DNA from: Pseudoalteromonas shioyasakiensis
GTDB taxonomy: Bacteria > Pseudomonadota > Gammaproteobacteria > Enterobacterales > Alteromonadaceae
DNA: 64,000 nt
Direction: 5' to 3'
NCBI RefSeq assembly: GCF_001550135.1
Contig: NZ_LRUE01000024.1
Location: forward strand, 310,001-374,000
In this document: one piece after another, positions 1-7,808 of the stretch
Layout: each line of letters starts with the position of its first letter
Position numbering within the stretch: position 1 is the stretch's first letter
Notes under the pieces: model-generated
What the model was told of the DNA's origin: nothing
The model's database searches: none
What the model saw: only the letters and a program-made list of their open reading frames with translations
Program-made: the position numbers and the translations under genes

Positions 1-649
1 GCATTTCTACTCGTTTAAGGATGTGGCTAACATCGTGACCGAAACATAAAGGTTCTGGGATTTCTTTAAGATCGTTCGGTTTTAACTTGTTTCTATTTTG
101 CTGATCAAAATTCCATTTGCCGCCACGAGGTTGATTATCATCGTCCATTAAAATATTAAAACGTTTGCGCATAGCACGATAAAAAAACTCCATTTTTACC
201 GGCTTATTTGGCTTAAAGTGCTGGCCAATATCATTAAAAGGTAGTAGAAAGTGTTCCGAATCAACTGCATTGACATTAAATTCGCTCTGCTGTGAAAAGT
301 CTGCAAGTTGCTTTTTAAGGCGGTATTCGTCTGGATATTGGTACTCAATATTCTGGCATTGATAATGCTTAGCTAACCGGGTCAGTAGCTCTGATAGTGA
401 GTCATCATCTTGTGTGTCATCGAGTGTCAGATGCAGGCAGTTTAAATTCGCTTTTGTTAGTGCATTAGCAAAGTTTTCCATTGCAGCAAAGAAGGCGACC
501 ACTTTTTGTAGGTGGTGCTTTACGTAGTTTGTTTCTTGTTTTAATTCGGCGATGACATAAAGCGTGTCTGGTTGTGATTTTTCTTTAAACCAGGTGTGGC
601 TTGCATTAAGTTGATCGCCAAAAATAAATCTTAAGGTGGTGTATTGCAC
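1..649 (-). CDS. Cryptochrome/photolyase family protein (FeS-BCP type), cut by the window start
   Basis: Reading leftward, this frame is open from a GTG at 649 to base 1, so about 216 N-terminal residues are visible and the C-terminal half lies outside the window. Residues 10-15 read FGDQLN, residues 153-164 match the MEFFYREMR-type motif, and GGKWNFD is at 176-182. These are signatures of the prokaryotic cryptochrome/(6-4) photolyase family (FeS-BCP/CryPro, formerly deoxyribodipyrimidine photolyase-related). Known members bind FAD, a lumazine-type antenna and a 4Fe-4S cluster, and repair (6-4) photoproducts; the cluster cysteines would be in the missing part. The GTG is chosen for an AAGG about 10 bases upstream; an in-frame TTG lies further upstream. 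Enzymatic activity is inferred from family only. Confidence 0.85.
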   Translation of the reverse strand, partial: MQYTTLRFIFGDQLNASHTWFKEKSQPDTLYVIAELKQETNYVKHHLQKVVAFFAAMENFANALTKANLNCLHLTLDDTQDDDSLSELLTRLAKHYQCQNIEYQYPDEYRLKKQLADFSQQSEFNVNAVDSEHFLLPFNDIGQHFKPNKPVKMEFFYRAMRKRFNILMDDDNQPRGGKWNFDQQNRNKLKPNDLKEIPEPLCFGHDVSHILKRVEM

Positions 650-777
650 TTCTAATAGCCTTTGCAGCAAGTAATCTAGGTAACTACGAAGCAATCACAA
701 AGATAGATCGATAAATATAGTCTATAAAAGGTACATTAGTGGCATTTTTAATGAGTCATTACTAAGGAAGGGTCGAG

Positions 778-1551
778 ATGAAAATTAACTTACATTTACT
801 ATTTATAAGCCTGTTAGTTTGCCCTTTGGCCCACAGCACTGTTTATCACTGTGAGAAAAACGGTGTTGCTGAATTTAGCCAACAGCCCTGTGGCAAAGAT
901 GCAAAGTTGATTACCATTAAAGAACAAAACCCACACCTTTCGGGCGCGTCAGATAATGCTGTACAAGCATCATCAGGTAAAGATACCGCAGAGGTCGACC
1001 GTTATATCCGCTTAAAGCAAATCGATGCGCAAATAGCAGAACATAACAATAAAATTGATACATTCAAGCTCAAAATGGACAGGGAAATAGTGGCTTTATC
1101 TGAGCAATCAGATGCTCAGCTACGTAACTTGGTGGGGGCTAAAAAACAAGCTGCAATCGCCAAACAAATGACCGCAGTATCTGAGCGTTACGGCGTGCTT
1201 ATCGACAGTGAGCAGCGCAGTATTGATAGACTCACGGCTGAAAAATACACGTTAACTTCATCTGCAAATACGGTTGCTAATAATGAGGTGGCTAGTTTTA
1301 TTCGCTCAAAACAAATTATGCGTAAAATTTCAGAGCATGAAAATAAAATAGATACTTATCAAAGTGAGTTAAACATGCAAATGTCAGAACTTGAGCAACA
1401 ACTAAGTAGCCGCCCTCGTAATTTAGCTGATGCGAATAGCGATAACGCACTAGCTGACAAAATGACAGCTTTAACGAGTCGTTTTAATACCTTAATTGCC
1501 ATTGAACAAAAACAAATAGATAGGCTCAACAGCGAATTGACCAAACTATGA
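778..1551 (+). CDS. Secreted DUF4124-like protein with duplicated coiled-coil module
   Basis: The 257-residue product starts with a signal peptide (hydrophobic residues 5-19, cleavage probably after A18-H-S). A short cysteine-containing segment at 22-47 (VYHCEKNG...QPCGKD) resembles the DUF4124 domain of periplasmic proteins. The rest is two copies of one 85-residue helical module, 73-157 and 171-255, which align without gaps at an offset of 98 residues and share blocks such as EHxNKIDT, RNL and IDRL. Both are heptad-like and charged, so coiled coils are likely. The start has AAGGAAGGG just upstream. The stop overlaps that of the converging gene on the other strand. Function is unknown; an envelope location is inferred from the signal peptide. 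Confidence 0.75.
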   Translation: MKINLHLLFISLLVCPLAHSTVYHCEKNGVAEFSQQPCGKDAKLITIKEQNPHLSGASDNAVQASSGKDTAEVDRYIRLKQIDAQIAEHNNKIDTFKLKMDREIVALSEQSDAQLRNLVGAKKQAAIAKQMTAVSERYGVLIDSEQRSIDRLTAEKYTLTSSANTVANNEVASFIRSKQIMRKISEHENKIDTYQSELNMQMSELEQQLSSRPRNLADANSDNALADKMTALTSRFNTLIAIEQKQIDRLNSELTKL

Positions 1552-2007
1552 GCTTAAGCGTGCTGGGCAATAGGCGTTAAACGACACCACATTTGAATAA
1601 GCAAACAAGTAACTTTTTACGATGTTGGCAAATATTCTCGTAGCTTGCAGCCAAGCTTGATGTAATTGCGCACTAATGTGGTGAATATACGATTTGCGCG
1701 TATCAATAAAGGCATCGCAAAGGGTATCGATATCTTCAAATGACACATTTAAAAAGCTGAGGTTATTCGCTAAATAATGAATAAACGGCGTGACTTGCTG
1801 TAAGTCATCGAGGTGGCTCACTACTTTGTTGAGCGCACAGTAAAGAATATAGCTGCGCTTAGTTATGCTTTCTTGCTCAGGCACTGTCATGGTTAATTGA
1901 CGAGTACTAAGACTGCGATGATATGCGCTTGTAAACTGATGGAAATCCGGTTTTAGCAATTCAATATCTTGTAGTAACAGTCTTTTTTGAAATGAAGATA
2001 GACTCAT
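1546..2007 (-). CDS. Degenerate globin-like protein
   Basis: The product is about 153 all-helical residues. Its pattern resembles a single-domain bacterial globin: an A helix (QKRLLLQDIELLKPDFHQFTSA), a central helix with LNKVVSHLDDL matching the globin KLxxxLxxVVxxLD region, and an aromatic C-terminal helix (AWLQATRIFANIVKSYL). In the F-helix region, where globins carry the proximal haem histidine before the (Y)GV segment, this protein reads NNLSFLNV, so the histidine seems absent. It may be a sensor-type or non-haem globin relative. I chose ATG 2007; an in-frame TTG at 2028 would add seven residues. It ends in TAG overlapping the converging gene. The fold assignment is by eye and moderately sure. 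Confidence 0.6.
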   Translation of the reverse strand: MSLSSFQKRLLLQDIELLKPDFHQFTSAYHRSLSTRQLTMTVPEQESITKRSYILYCALNKVVSHLDDLQQVTPFIHYLANNLSFLNVSFEDIDTLCDAFIDTRKSYIHHISAQLHQAWLQATRIFANIVKSYLFAYSNVVSFNAYCPARLSS

Positions 2008-2085
2008 AGTAAATCGCTTAATAGCCAAGGCTATAGGTTGTTCTTATTATATGACTAAATATAGACGAGAATTTTCAGTTATGGG

Positions 2086-2115
2086 AAATTTTATGACAAG
2101 GTTGTCATAAAATTT
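2086..2115. repeat. Perfect 14-bp inverted repeat in an intergenic region
   Basis: Two 14-base arms (AAATTTTATGACAA and its exact complement) flank a central GG. A T-run follows on the plus strand. It lies 79 bases upstream of the globin-like gene start and about 40 bases upstream of the tRNA promoter. It could be an operator for a dimeric regulator or a hairpin of an RNA from either strand; the sequence does not decide between these. Confidence 0.6.
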
Positions 2116-2153
2116 TTAGGCAAAAAATAGTCTAACTAATTCATGTAGGAAGG

Positions 2154-2182
2154 TTGCTAATTGAGCGCTACATGCTTATAAT
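2154..2182 (+). promoter_or_regulatory. Sigma-70 promoter of initiator tRNA and rimP-nusA-infB operon
   Basis: TTGCTA (2154-2159), a 17-base spacer, and a perfect TATAAT (2177-2182), followed by a GC-rich discriminator (AGCCGCCA). GC-rich discriminators are typical of stringently controlled stable-RNA promoters. Transcription would start near 2189, about 60 bases before the tRNA. Confidence 0.7.
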
Positions 2183-2250
2183 AGCCGCCATTGAATTGAG
2201 GTGTTTAACACTCGATTAAATGATATTAAGTTACTTTTAATATCTATTGG

Positions 2251-2327
<77 letters not shown>

Positions 2328-2388
2328 AATACATGCTAAGGCATTGTAAGTGTACTTAGTATGCACAGTAATTTTTACTGTATGAAGT

Positions 2389-2413
2389 CGCGCATTCTGG
2401 TAATGCGCGTTTT
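2389..2413 (+). terminator. Intrinsic terminator after tRNA-fMet
   Basis: Arms CGCGCATT and AATGCGCG pair over 8 bases around a CTGGT loop and are followed by TTTT. It would end or attenuate tRNA transcription before rimP. Confidence 0.65.
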
Positions 2414-2502
2414 GCGTTTAGGCTATCTAGTTTAATTTAGTCAGGTGACTGACTCGCAACCAAGCTTGGCCCTAGGCCACACAGTTTTATGCTTTAGGTG
2501 TG

Positions 2503-2525
2503 ACGCCCCGCTTGGTTCGGGGCGT
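2503..2525 (+). terminator. GC-rich hairpin in the rimP leader
   Basis: An 8-bp stem ACGCCCCG/CGGGGCGT closes a 7-base loop and is followed by TGTTGT rather than a clean T-run. It could be a weak terminator, an RNA-stabilising structure or part of a regulatory leader. Confidence 0.5.
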
Positions 2526-2576
2526 TGTTGTATCTGCTTGGCGGTGATTTTAAATCATTATTAAACTCAGTATTTC

Positions 2577-2597
2577 AGGGCTATATGCCCTTTTTTT
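2577..2597 (+). terminator. Intrinsic terminator/attenuator just before rimP
   Basis: Stem AGGGC/GCCCT with a TATAT loop runs straight into seven T residues and ends about 20 bases before the rimP start codon. All transcripts entering from the tRNA promoter must pass it, so it is probably a conditional attenuator of the operon. This last point is inference. Confidence 0.6.
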
Positions 2598-2616
2598 GTT
2601 TGTATGGAGGATTTTC

Positions 2617-3072
2617 GTGACAAAACTTGAGCAAGATTTAGTAGCCATGCTCTCACCGGCCGTTGAAATGTTAGGCTTTGAGTTACATGGTCTTGAGTTT
2701 GTGCAAGCTGGTCGCCACTCTACATTACGTGTTTATATCGATCACGATGCAGGGATTACGGTTGACAATTGTGCCGACGTTAGTCGTCAAGTTAGCGCAA
2801 TTTTAGACGTCGAAGACCCAATTACAAACGAATATGATTTGGAAGTTTCGTCTCCTGGTGTTGATCGTCCATTATTCAAACAAGATCACTACGAGAAGGC
2901 GCAAGGAGAAGAAGTACGCGTGCGTACAAAGCTTCCGCAAGATGGTCGTCGTAACTTTAAAGGCGATTTAGTATCAGTTAGCAGTGATATGATCACACTT
3001 TCAGCAGATGGCGCTGAGCATATGATTATGCTTAGTAACATTGAACGTGCGAACATCATCGCAAAGTTTTAA
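2617..3072 (+). CDS. rimP: Ribosome maturation factor RimP
   Basis: 151 residues, close to the roughly 150 usual for RimP, which helps assemble the 30S subunit in the cytoplasm. The N-terminal alpha/beta domain carries LGFELHGLEFV and RVYID, followed by the family motif EVSSPGVDRPLF, and the C-terminal part is SH3-like. I chose the GTG at 2617 because GGAGG lies 6 bases upstream; a longer reading frame from a TTG at 2596 would start inside the terminator hairpin. It is the first protein gene of the rimP-nusA-infB-rbfA-truB group, 38 bases before nusA. Confidence 0.95.
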   Translation: MTKLEQDLVAMLSPAVEMLGFELHGLEFVQAGRHSTLRVYIDHDAGITVDNCADVSRQVSAILDVEDPITNEYDLEVSSPGVDRPLFKQDHYEKAQGEEVRVRTKLPQDGRRNFKGDLVSVSSDMITLSADGAEHMIMLSNIERANIIAKF

Positions 3073-3110
3073 TTCGAGTGCGAAGGAATAGGGCAAGCGA
3101 GGCATAACCC

Positions 3111-4610
3111 ATGGCAAAAGAAATATTATTGGTTGCTGAAGCCGTCTCCAATGAGAAAGCGGTTCCAAAAGAAAAGATTTTTGAAGCGTTAGAGTTCGCA
3201 TTAGCGACTGCAACAAAGAAAAAACACGATGGCGAAATTGAAGTTCGCGTATCAATCGACCGTAAAACAGGTGATTACGACACATTCCGTCGTTGGAAGA
3301 TTGCTGAAGTTCTTGAAGATGGTTCTTTAGAAAACCCTTACAGCGAAATCACACTTGAAGCGGCTCAGGTTGAAGACGAAAGCCTACAATTAGGTGATTA
3401 CGTTGAAGAACAAATTGAGTCAATCAAGTTTGACCGTATTACAACACAAATGGCTAAGCAAGTTATCGTACAAAAAGTACGTGAAGCTGAGCGTGCATTA
3501 GTGGTTGAAGAATACAAAGATCAACAAGGCGAATTAGTAACAGGTGTTGTTAAAAAAGCAACCCGTGATGCAATCGTACTTGACCTTGGTAACAATGCTG
3601 AAGCGGTTATCTACCGTGATGATATGTTACCGCGTGAAAACTTCCGTCCAGGTGACCGTATCCGTGGTCTTCTTTACGAAGTTAAGCCAGAAGCACGTGG
3701 CGCGCAGTTATTTGTAACGCGTTCTAAGCCAGAAATGCTAATGGAACTTTTCCGCATTGAGGTGCCAGAGATTGGCGAAGAGATGATTGAACTACGTGCA
3801 GCTGCACGTGATCCAGGTTCTCGTGCAAAAATCGCGGTAAAATCTAACGACAAACGTATCGACCCAGTAGGTGCGTGTGTTGGTATGCGTGGTGCACGTG
3901 TACAAGCAGTTTCAACTGAGCTTGGTGGTGAGCGTGTTGATATCGTTCTTTACGATGACAACCCAGCGCAATTCGTTATCAATGCAATGGCGCCAGCAGA
4001 AGTTGCGTCAATCGTAATGGACGAAGATACACATTCAATGGATATCGCTGTTGAAGCCGATAACCTAGCACAAGCAATCGGTCGTAATGGTCAAAACGTT
4101 CGTCTTGCTAGCCAGTTAACTGGTTGGGAATTAAACGTAATGACAGTTGATGACATGCGTGCGAAGAACGAAGCTGAATCAGATAAGCTAATCAACTTAT
4201 TCACTGAATACCTAGATATTGATGATGAGTTTGCAACATTACTTATCAACGAAGGTTTCTCAACACTTGAAGAAGTGGCTTACGTACCGGCATCAGAATT
4301 CTTAGAAATCGACGGTTTAGATGAAGAAACAGTTGATATCTTACGTTCACGTGCAAAAGACGCATTAACAACGAAAGCGCTTAAAACTGAAGAAAGCCTA
4401 GAAGGTGCAGAACCTGCAGAAGACCTACTAGCGCTTGAAGGCTTAGAGCGTCACCTTGCATTTGTTATGGCAAGTAAAGGTGTAGTAACACTTGAAGACT
4501 TAGCTGAGCAAGGCATTGATGAGTTAGTAGACATCACTGAACTTTCAGAAGAAGAAGCTGGCAAGCTAATTATGGCTGCGCGTAACATTTGTTGGTTCGC
4601 AGACGAGTAA
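3111..4610 (+). CDS. nusA: Transcription termination/antitermination factor NusA
   Basis: 499 residues, matching E. coli NusA (495). Order of domains: N-terminal RNA-polymerase-binding domain (about 1-125), S1 domain (about 135-200, GVVKKATRDAIVLDLG), KH1 and KH2 (about 200-345, with RIDPVGACVGMRGARV and AIGRNGQNVRLASQL), then two acidic helix-hairpin repeats (about 365-495) as in enterobacterial NusA. It controls pausing, Rho-dependent and intrinsic termination, and rRNA antitermination. In E. coli NusA regulates its own operon, which fits the terminator-rich leader before rimP. The next gene, infB, follows after 25 bases. Confidence 0.98.
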   Translation: MAKEILLVAEAVSNEKAVPKEKIFEALEFALATATKKKHDGEIEVRVSIDRKTGDYDTFRRWKIAEVLEDGSLENPYSEITLEAAQVEDESLQLGDYVEEQIESIKFDRITTQMAKQVIVQKVREAERALVVEEYKDQQGELVTGVVKKATRDAIVLDLGNNAEAVIYRDDMLPRENFRPGDRIRGLLYEVKPEARGAQLFVTRSKPEMLMELFRIEVPEIGEEMIELRAAARDPGSRAKIAVKSNDKRIDPVGACVGMRGARVQAVSTELGGERVDIVLYDDNPAQFVINAMAPAEVASIVMDEDTHSMDIAVEADNLAQAIGRNGQNVRLASQLTGWELNVMTVDDMRAKNEAESDKLINLFTEYLDIDDEFATLLINEGFSTLEEVAYVPASEFLEIDGLDEETVDILRSRAKDALTTKALKTEESLEGAEPAEDLLALEGLERHLAFVMASKGVVTLEDLAEQGIDELVDITELSEEEAGKLIMAARNICWFADE

Positions 4611-4635
4611 TTTATTAACGGAGGTATTACACACT

Positions 4636-7293
4636 ATGGCAGAAGTAAATGTTGAAAAACTAGCCGGAGATATTGGTACAACTGTTGATAAATTACTACA
4701 GCAGCTTGAACAAGCCGGTATTTCTAAAAAAGCAGGTGATATGGTAACTGAGTCTGAAAAGTCGACGTTATTAGATCACTTGAGCAAGCAGCACGGCGGC
4801 ACGGGCTCAGAAGGCCCAGCTCGCATGACTTTGCAACGTAAAAGCAAAAGTACGCTAAGCGTAACTGGCTCTACAGGTAAAGCGAAGTCTGTGCAAGTTG
4901 AAGTACGTAAAACACGTACTTACGTTAAGAAAAGCGCCATTGAGCAACAGCAAGAAGAAGAGCGTTTAGCTGCAGAAGAAGCTGCACGTAAAGCAGCAGA
5001 GCTTAAAGCCCAGCAAGAAGCTGAGGAGCTTAAAGCGAAACAAGAGGCAGAGCGCAAAGCGAAAGAAGAAGCTGAGCGTAAAGCCAAAGAAGAGGCTAAA
5101 CGTAAAGCTGAAGCTGAGCGTAAAGCGAAACAGAAGCAGATGACCCCAGAGCAAAGTGCTAAGTCTGAACAAGATCGCGCCGAAGCTGAGCGTCTGCAAA
5201 AAGAAGCAGAAGAGGCCGCATTGAGAAAAGCTGAAGAAGAAGCGAAACGTCAAGCAGAAGAGGCAAGAAAGCTAGCTGAAGAAAATGAAGCTCGCTGGAA
5301 AAAGGAAGAAGAAGAGCGTAAGCAGCGTGAAGAAAACGCTGATCACCACCTTACGACTTCAACTTACGCACGTGAAGCAGAAGATGAATCTGATGCACGT
5401 GAAGAGAATAGCGCTCGTCGTAAGAAAAAGAAAAAAGGACCTCAAAAAGATAAACAGGCTGCCGGTCCTAAAGGTAAGAAAGGCAAGCTTAAAGCACCAA
5501 CGTCTTTACAACATGGTTTCCAAAAACCAACAGCTGACGTGAAAAACGAAGTTCGTATCAGTGAAACAATCACTGTTGCTGAGCTTGCATCACGCATGGC
5601 AGTTAAAGGTGCTGAAGTTGTTAAAACGATGATGAAGATGGGTGACATGGTTACCATCAACCAAGTGATTGACCAAGAAACAGCGCAGCTTGTTGCTGAA
5701 GAAATGGGTCACAAGGTAATTATCGTTAAAGAAAACGAATTAGAAGAGAAAGTTCTAAACGACCGTAGCGAAGAAGGTAAAGCGATTCCTCGTGCACCGG
5801 TTGTAACAGTAATGGGTCACGTTGACCACGGTAAAACGTCAACACTTGACTACATTCGTTCAGCAAAAGTTGCCTCTGGTGAGGCCGGTGGTATTACTCA
5901 GCACATTGGTGCATACCACGTTGAAACGAATGGCAACATGATTACTTTCTTAGATACTCCAGGCCACGCCGCGTTTACATCAATGCGTGCACGTGGTGCT
6001 AAAGCAACGGATATCGTAATCCTAGTAGTTGCTGCGGATGATGGTGTAATGCCACAGACTAAAGAAGCGGTTCAGCACGCGCGTGCTGCAGGCGTTCCTT
6101 TAATCATCGCAGTAAACAAAATGGATAAAGAAGGCATCGACCCAGATCGCGTTAAGAACGAGCTAGCACAATTAGACGTTATCCCAGAAGAGTGGGGTGG
6201 TGAAACACAGTTTGTACACATCTCTGCGAAAACTGGTTTAGGTATTGATGACCTACTTGAAGCGGTATTAATGCAAGCTGAGCTACTTGAGCTAACTGCG
6301 CCAGCTGAAGGTATGGCTGCAGGTGTTGTAATTGAATCGCGTCTAGATAAAGGTCGTGGTCCAGTTGCGTCAATCCTAGTTCAGTCTGGTACACTTAACC
6401 AAGGTGATATCGTACTTTGTGGTCTTGAATATGGCCGTGTACGTGCGATGAAAGATGAGAACGGTAAAGACATCAAGTCTGCGGGTCCATCTATCCCAGT
6501 TGAGATTTTAGGTCTATCTGGTATCCCTGCAGCCGGTGATGAAGCAACAGTAGTTAAAGATGAGCGTAAAGCGCGTGAAGTAGCACTTTACCGTCAAGGT
6601 AAGTTCCGTGAAGTGAAGCTTGCTCGTCAACAAAAAGCGAAGCTTGAAAACATGTTTACGAACATGGCTGAAGGCGATGTATCAGAAGTTAACATCGTTC
6701 TTAAAGCTGACGTACAAGGTTCAATTGAAGCAATCGCTGATTCATTAACTAAGCTTTCTACTGATGAAGTTAAAGTGAAGATTGTTGGTTCAGGTGTAGG
6801 TGGTATCACTGAAACTGATGCAACTCTTGCAGCGGCGTCAAACGCAATCGTTGTTGGCTTTAACGTACGTGCTGATGCATCAGCTCGTAAAGTAATTGAG
6901 TCAGAAAACCTAGACTTACGTTACTACAGCGTAATCTACAGCCTGATTGAAGAAGTTAAACAAGCGATGTCAGGTATGCTTGCACCAGAATTCAAGCAAG
7001 AGATCATTGGTCTTGCTGAAGTTCGTGACGTGTTCAAGTCACCTAAGATTGGTGCAATCGCAGGTTGTATGGTTACTGAAGGTATCGTTAAGCGTAGCGC
7101 GCCTATCCGTGTACTTCGTGATAACGTGGTTATCTATGAAGGTGAACTTGAGTCACTACGTCGCTTTAAAGATGACGTTCAAGAAGTACGTAACGGTATG
7201 GAATGTGGTATCGGCGTTAAGAACTACAACGATGTTAAAGTTGGCGACCAAATCGAGGTATTCGAGACGGTTGAAGTACAACGTTCACTTTAA
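4636..7293 (+). CDS. infB: Translation initiation factor IF-2
   Basis: 885 residues, near the E. coli length (890). The product is a GTPase that places initiator tRNA on the 30S subunit. Residues 1-50 form the small IF2-N domain. Residues about 110-290 are a long Lys/Glu/Ala-rich linker of variable helical repeats. The G domain carries G1 GHVDHGKT (394-401), G3 DTPGH (440-444) and G4 NKMD (494-497). C-terminal domains containing the fMet-tRNA-binding region follow. GGAGG lies 12 bases before the ATG. Internal start sites giving short IF2 forms are known in E. coli; I could not place one here with confidence. Confidence 0.98.
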   Translation: MAEVNVEKLAGDIGTTVDKLLQQLEQAGISKKAGDMVTESEKSTLLDHLSKQHGGTGSEGPARMTLQRKSKSTLSVTGSTGKAKSVQVEVRKTRTYVKKSAIEQQQEEERLAAEEAARKAAELKAQQEAEELKAKQEAERKAKEEAERKAKEEAKRKAEAERKAKQKQMTPEQSAKSEQDRAEAERLQKEAEEAALRKAEEEAKRQAEEARKLAEENEARWKKEEEERKQREENADHHLTTSTYAREAEDESDAREENSARRKKKKKGPQKDKQAAGPKGKKGKLKAPTSLQHGFQKPTADVKNEVRISETITVAELASRMAVKGAEVVKTMMKMGDMVTINQVIDQETAQLVAEEMGHKVIIVKENELEEKVLNDRSEEGKAIPRAPVVTVMGHVDHGKTSTLDYIRSAKVASGEAGGITQHIGAYHVETNGNMITFLDTPGHAAFTSMRARGAKATDIVILVVAADDGVMPQTKEAVQHARAAGVPLIIAVNKMDKEGIDPDRVKNELAQLDVIPEEWGGETQFVHISAKTGLGIDDLLEAVLMQAELLELTAPAEGMAAGVVIESRLDKGRGPVASILVQSGTLNQGDIVLCGLEYGRVRAMKDENGKDIKSAGPSIPVEILGLSGIPAAGDEATVVKDERKAREVALYRQGKFREVKLARQQKAKLENMFTNMAEGDVSEVNIVLKADVQGSIEAIADSLTKLSTDEVKVKIVGSGVGGITETDATLAAASNAIVVGFNVRADASARKVIESENLDLRYYSVIYSLIEEVKQAMSGMLAPEFKQEIIGLAEVRDVFKSPKIGAIAGCMVTEGIVKRSAPIRVLRDNVVIYEGELESLRRFKDDVQEVRNGMECGIGVKNYNDVKVGDQIEVFETVEVQRSL

Positions 7294-7314
7294 TTTCGTT
7301 TAAGTTATTGCTTT

Positions 7315-7337
7315 AAATGGGGGCCTAGCCCCCATTT
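7315..7337 (+). terminator. Strong hairpin between infB and rbfA
   Basis: A 10-bp stem (AAATGGGGGC with its complement) around a 3-base loop, followed by GTGTATTCG. There is no T-run, so it is more likely a partial terminator or mRNA-stabilising hairpin than a full stop of the operon. Confidence 0.45.
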
Positions 7338-7403
7338 GTGTATTCGTAATTAAATTAACTTATTCTTTAACATCAATAAGTTATTATTTTAGAGTGAAAT
7401 GAA

Positions 7404-7808
7404 ATGAGAGAATTTTCTCGCACTGATCGTGTTGCACAGCAAATTCAAAAAGAGATTGCTGTTATTCTGCAACGCGAAATTAAAGATCCACGCTTAGGCA
7501 TGGTGACAGTGTCTGCGGTTGAGGTATCTCGCGACTTATCTTACGCAAAAGTATTTATCACAGTGTTTAATACTGATGATGAAGATAAAGCCAAGCAAAG
7601 CGCTAAAATATTAAATGAAGCAACGGGTTATATTCGTTCTTTATTAGGTAAACGTATTCGTGCGCGCATCATGCCTGAGTTACGTTTTGTGATCGATAAC
7701 TCGCTTATGGAAGGTATGCGTATTTCAAACTTGGTTGATTCAGTTATTCGTGAAGACAATGCCAAGCATGTAGACGAAGATGACAGCGAAGAAGGCACTA
7801 AAGACTAA
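7404..7808 (+). CDS. rbfA: 30S ribosome-binding factor RbfA
   Basis: 134 residues, the usual size. RbfA is a KH-like-fold factor needed for late 30S maturation and growth in the cold. The start MREFSRTDRVAQQIQKEIAVILQ and the internal DPRLGMVTVSAVEVSRDLSYAKVF are family signatures, with RIMPELRFVIDNS in the second half. The acidic tail (VDEDDSEE) is common in gammaproteobacteria. Its stop codon overlaps the truB start by one base, so translation of the two is probably coupled. Confidence 0.97.
   Translation: MREFSRTDRVAQQIQKEIAVILQREIKDPRLGMVTVSAVEVSRDLSYAKVFITVFNTDDEDKAKQSAKILNEATGYIRSLLGKRIRARIMPELRFVIDNSLMEGMRISNLVDSVIREDNAKHVDEDDSEEGTKD

Noticed and set aside
2596..2616. Longer rimP start at an upstream TTG
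   Set aside because: It would start in the terminator T-run without a ribosome site, whereas the GTG at 2617 has GGAGG at ideal distance.
4966..5542. Antisense and shifted frames rich in Phe/Ser/Leu or Lys inside infB
   Set aside because: They mirror the low-complexity Lys/Glu/Ala linker of IF-2 and have no ribosome site or family match.
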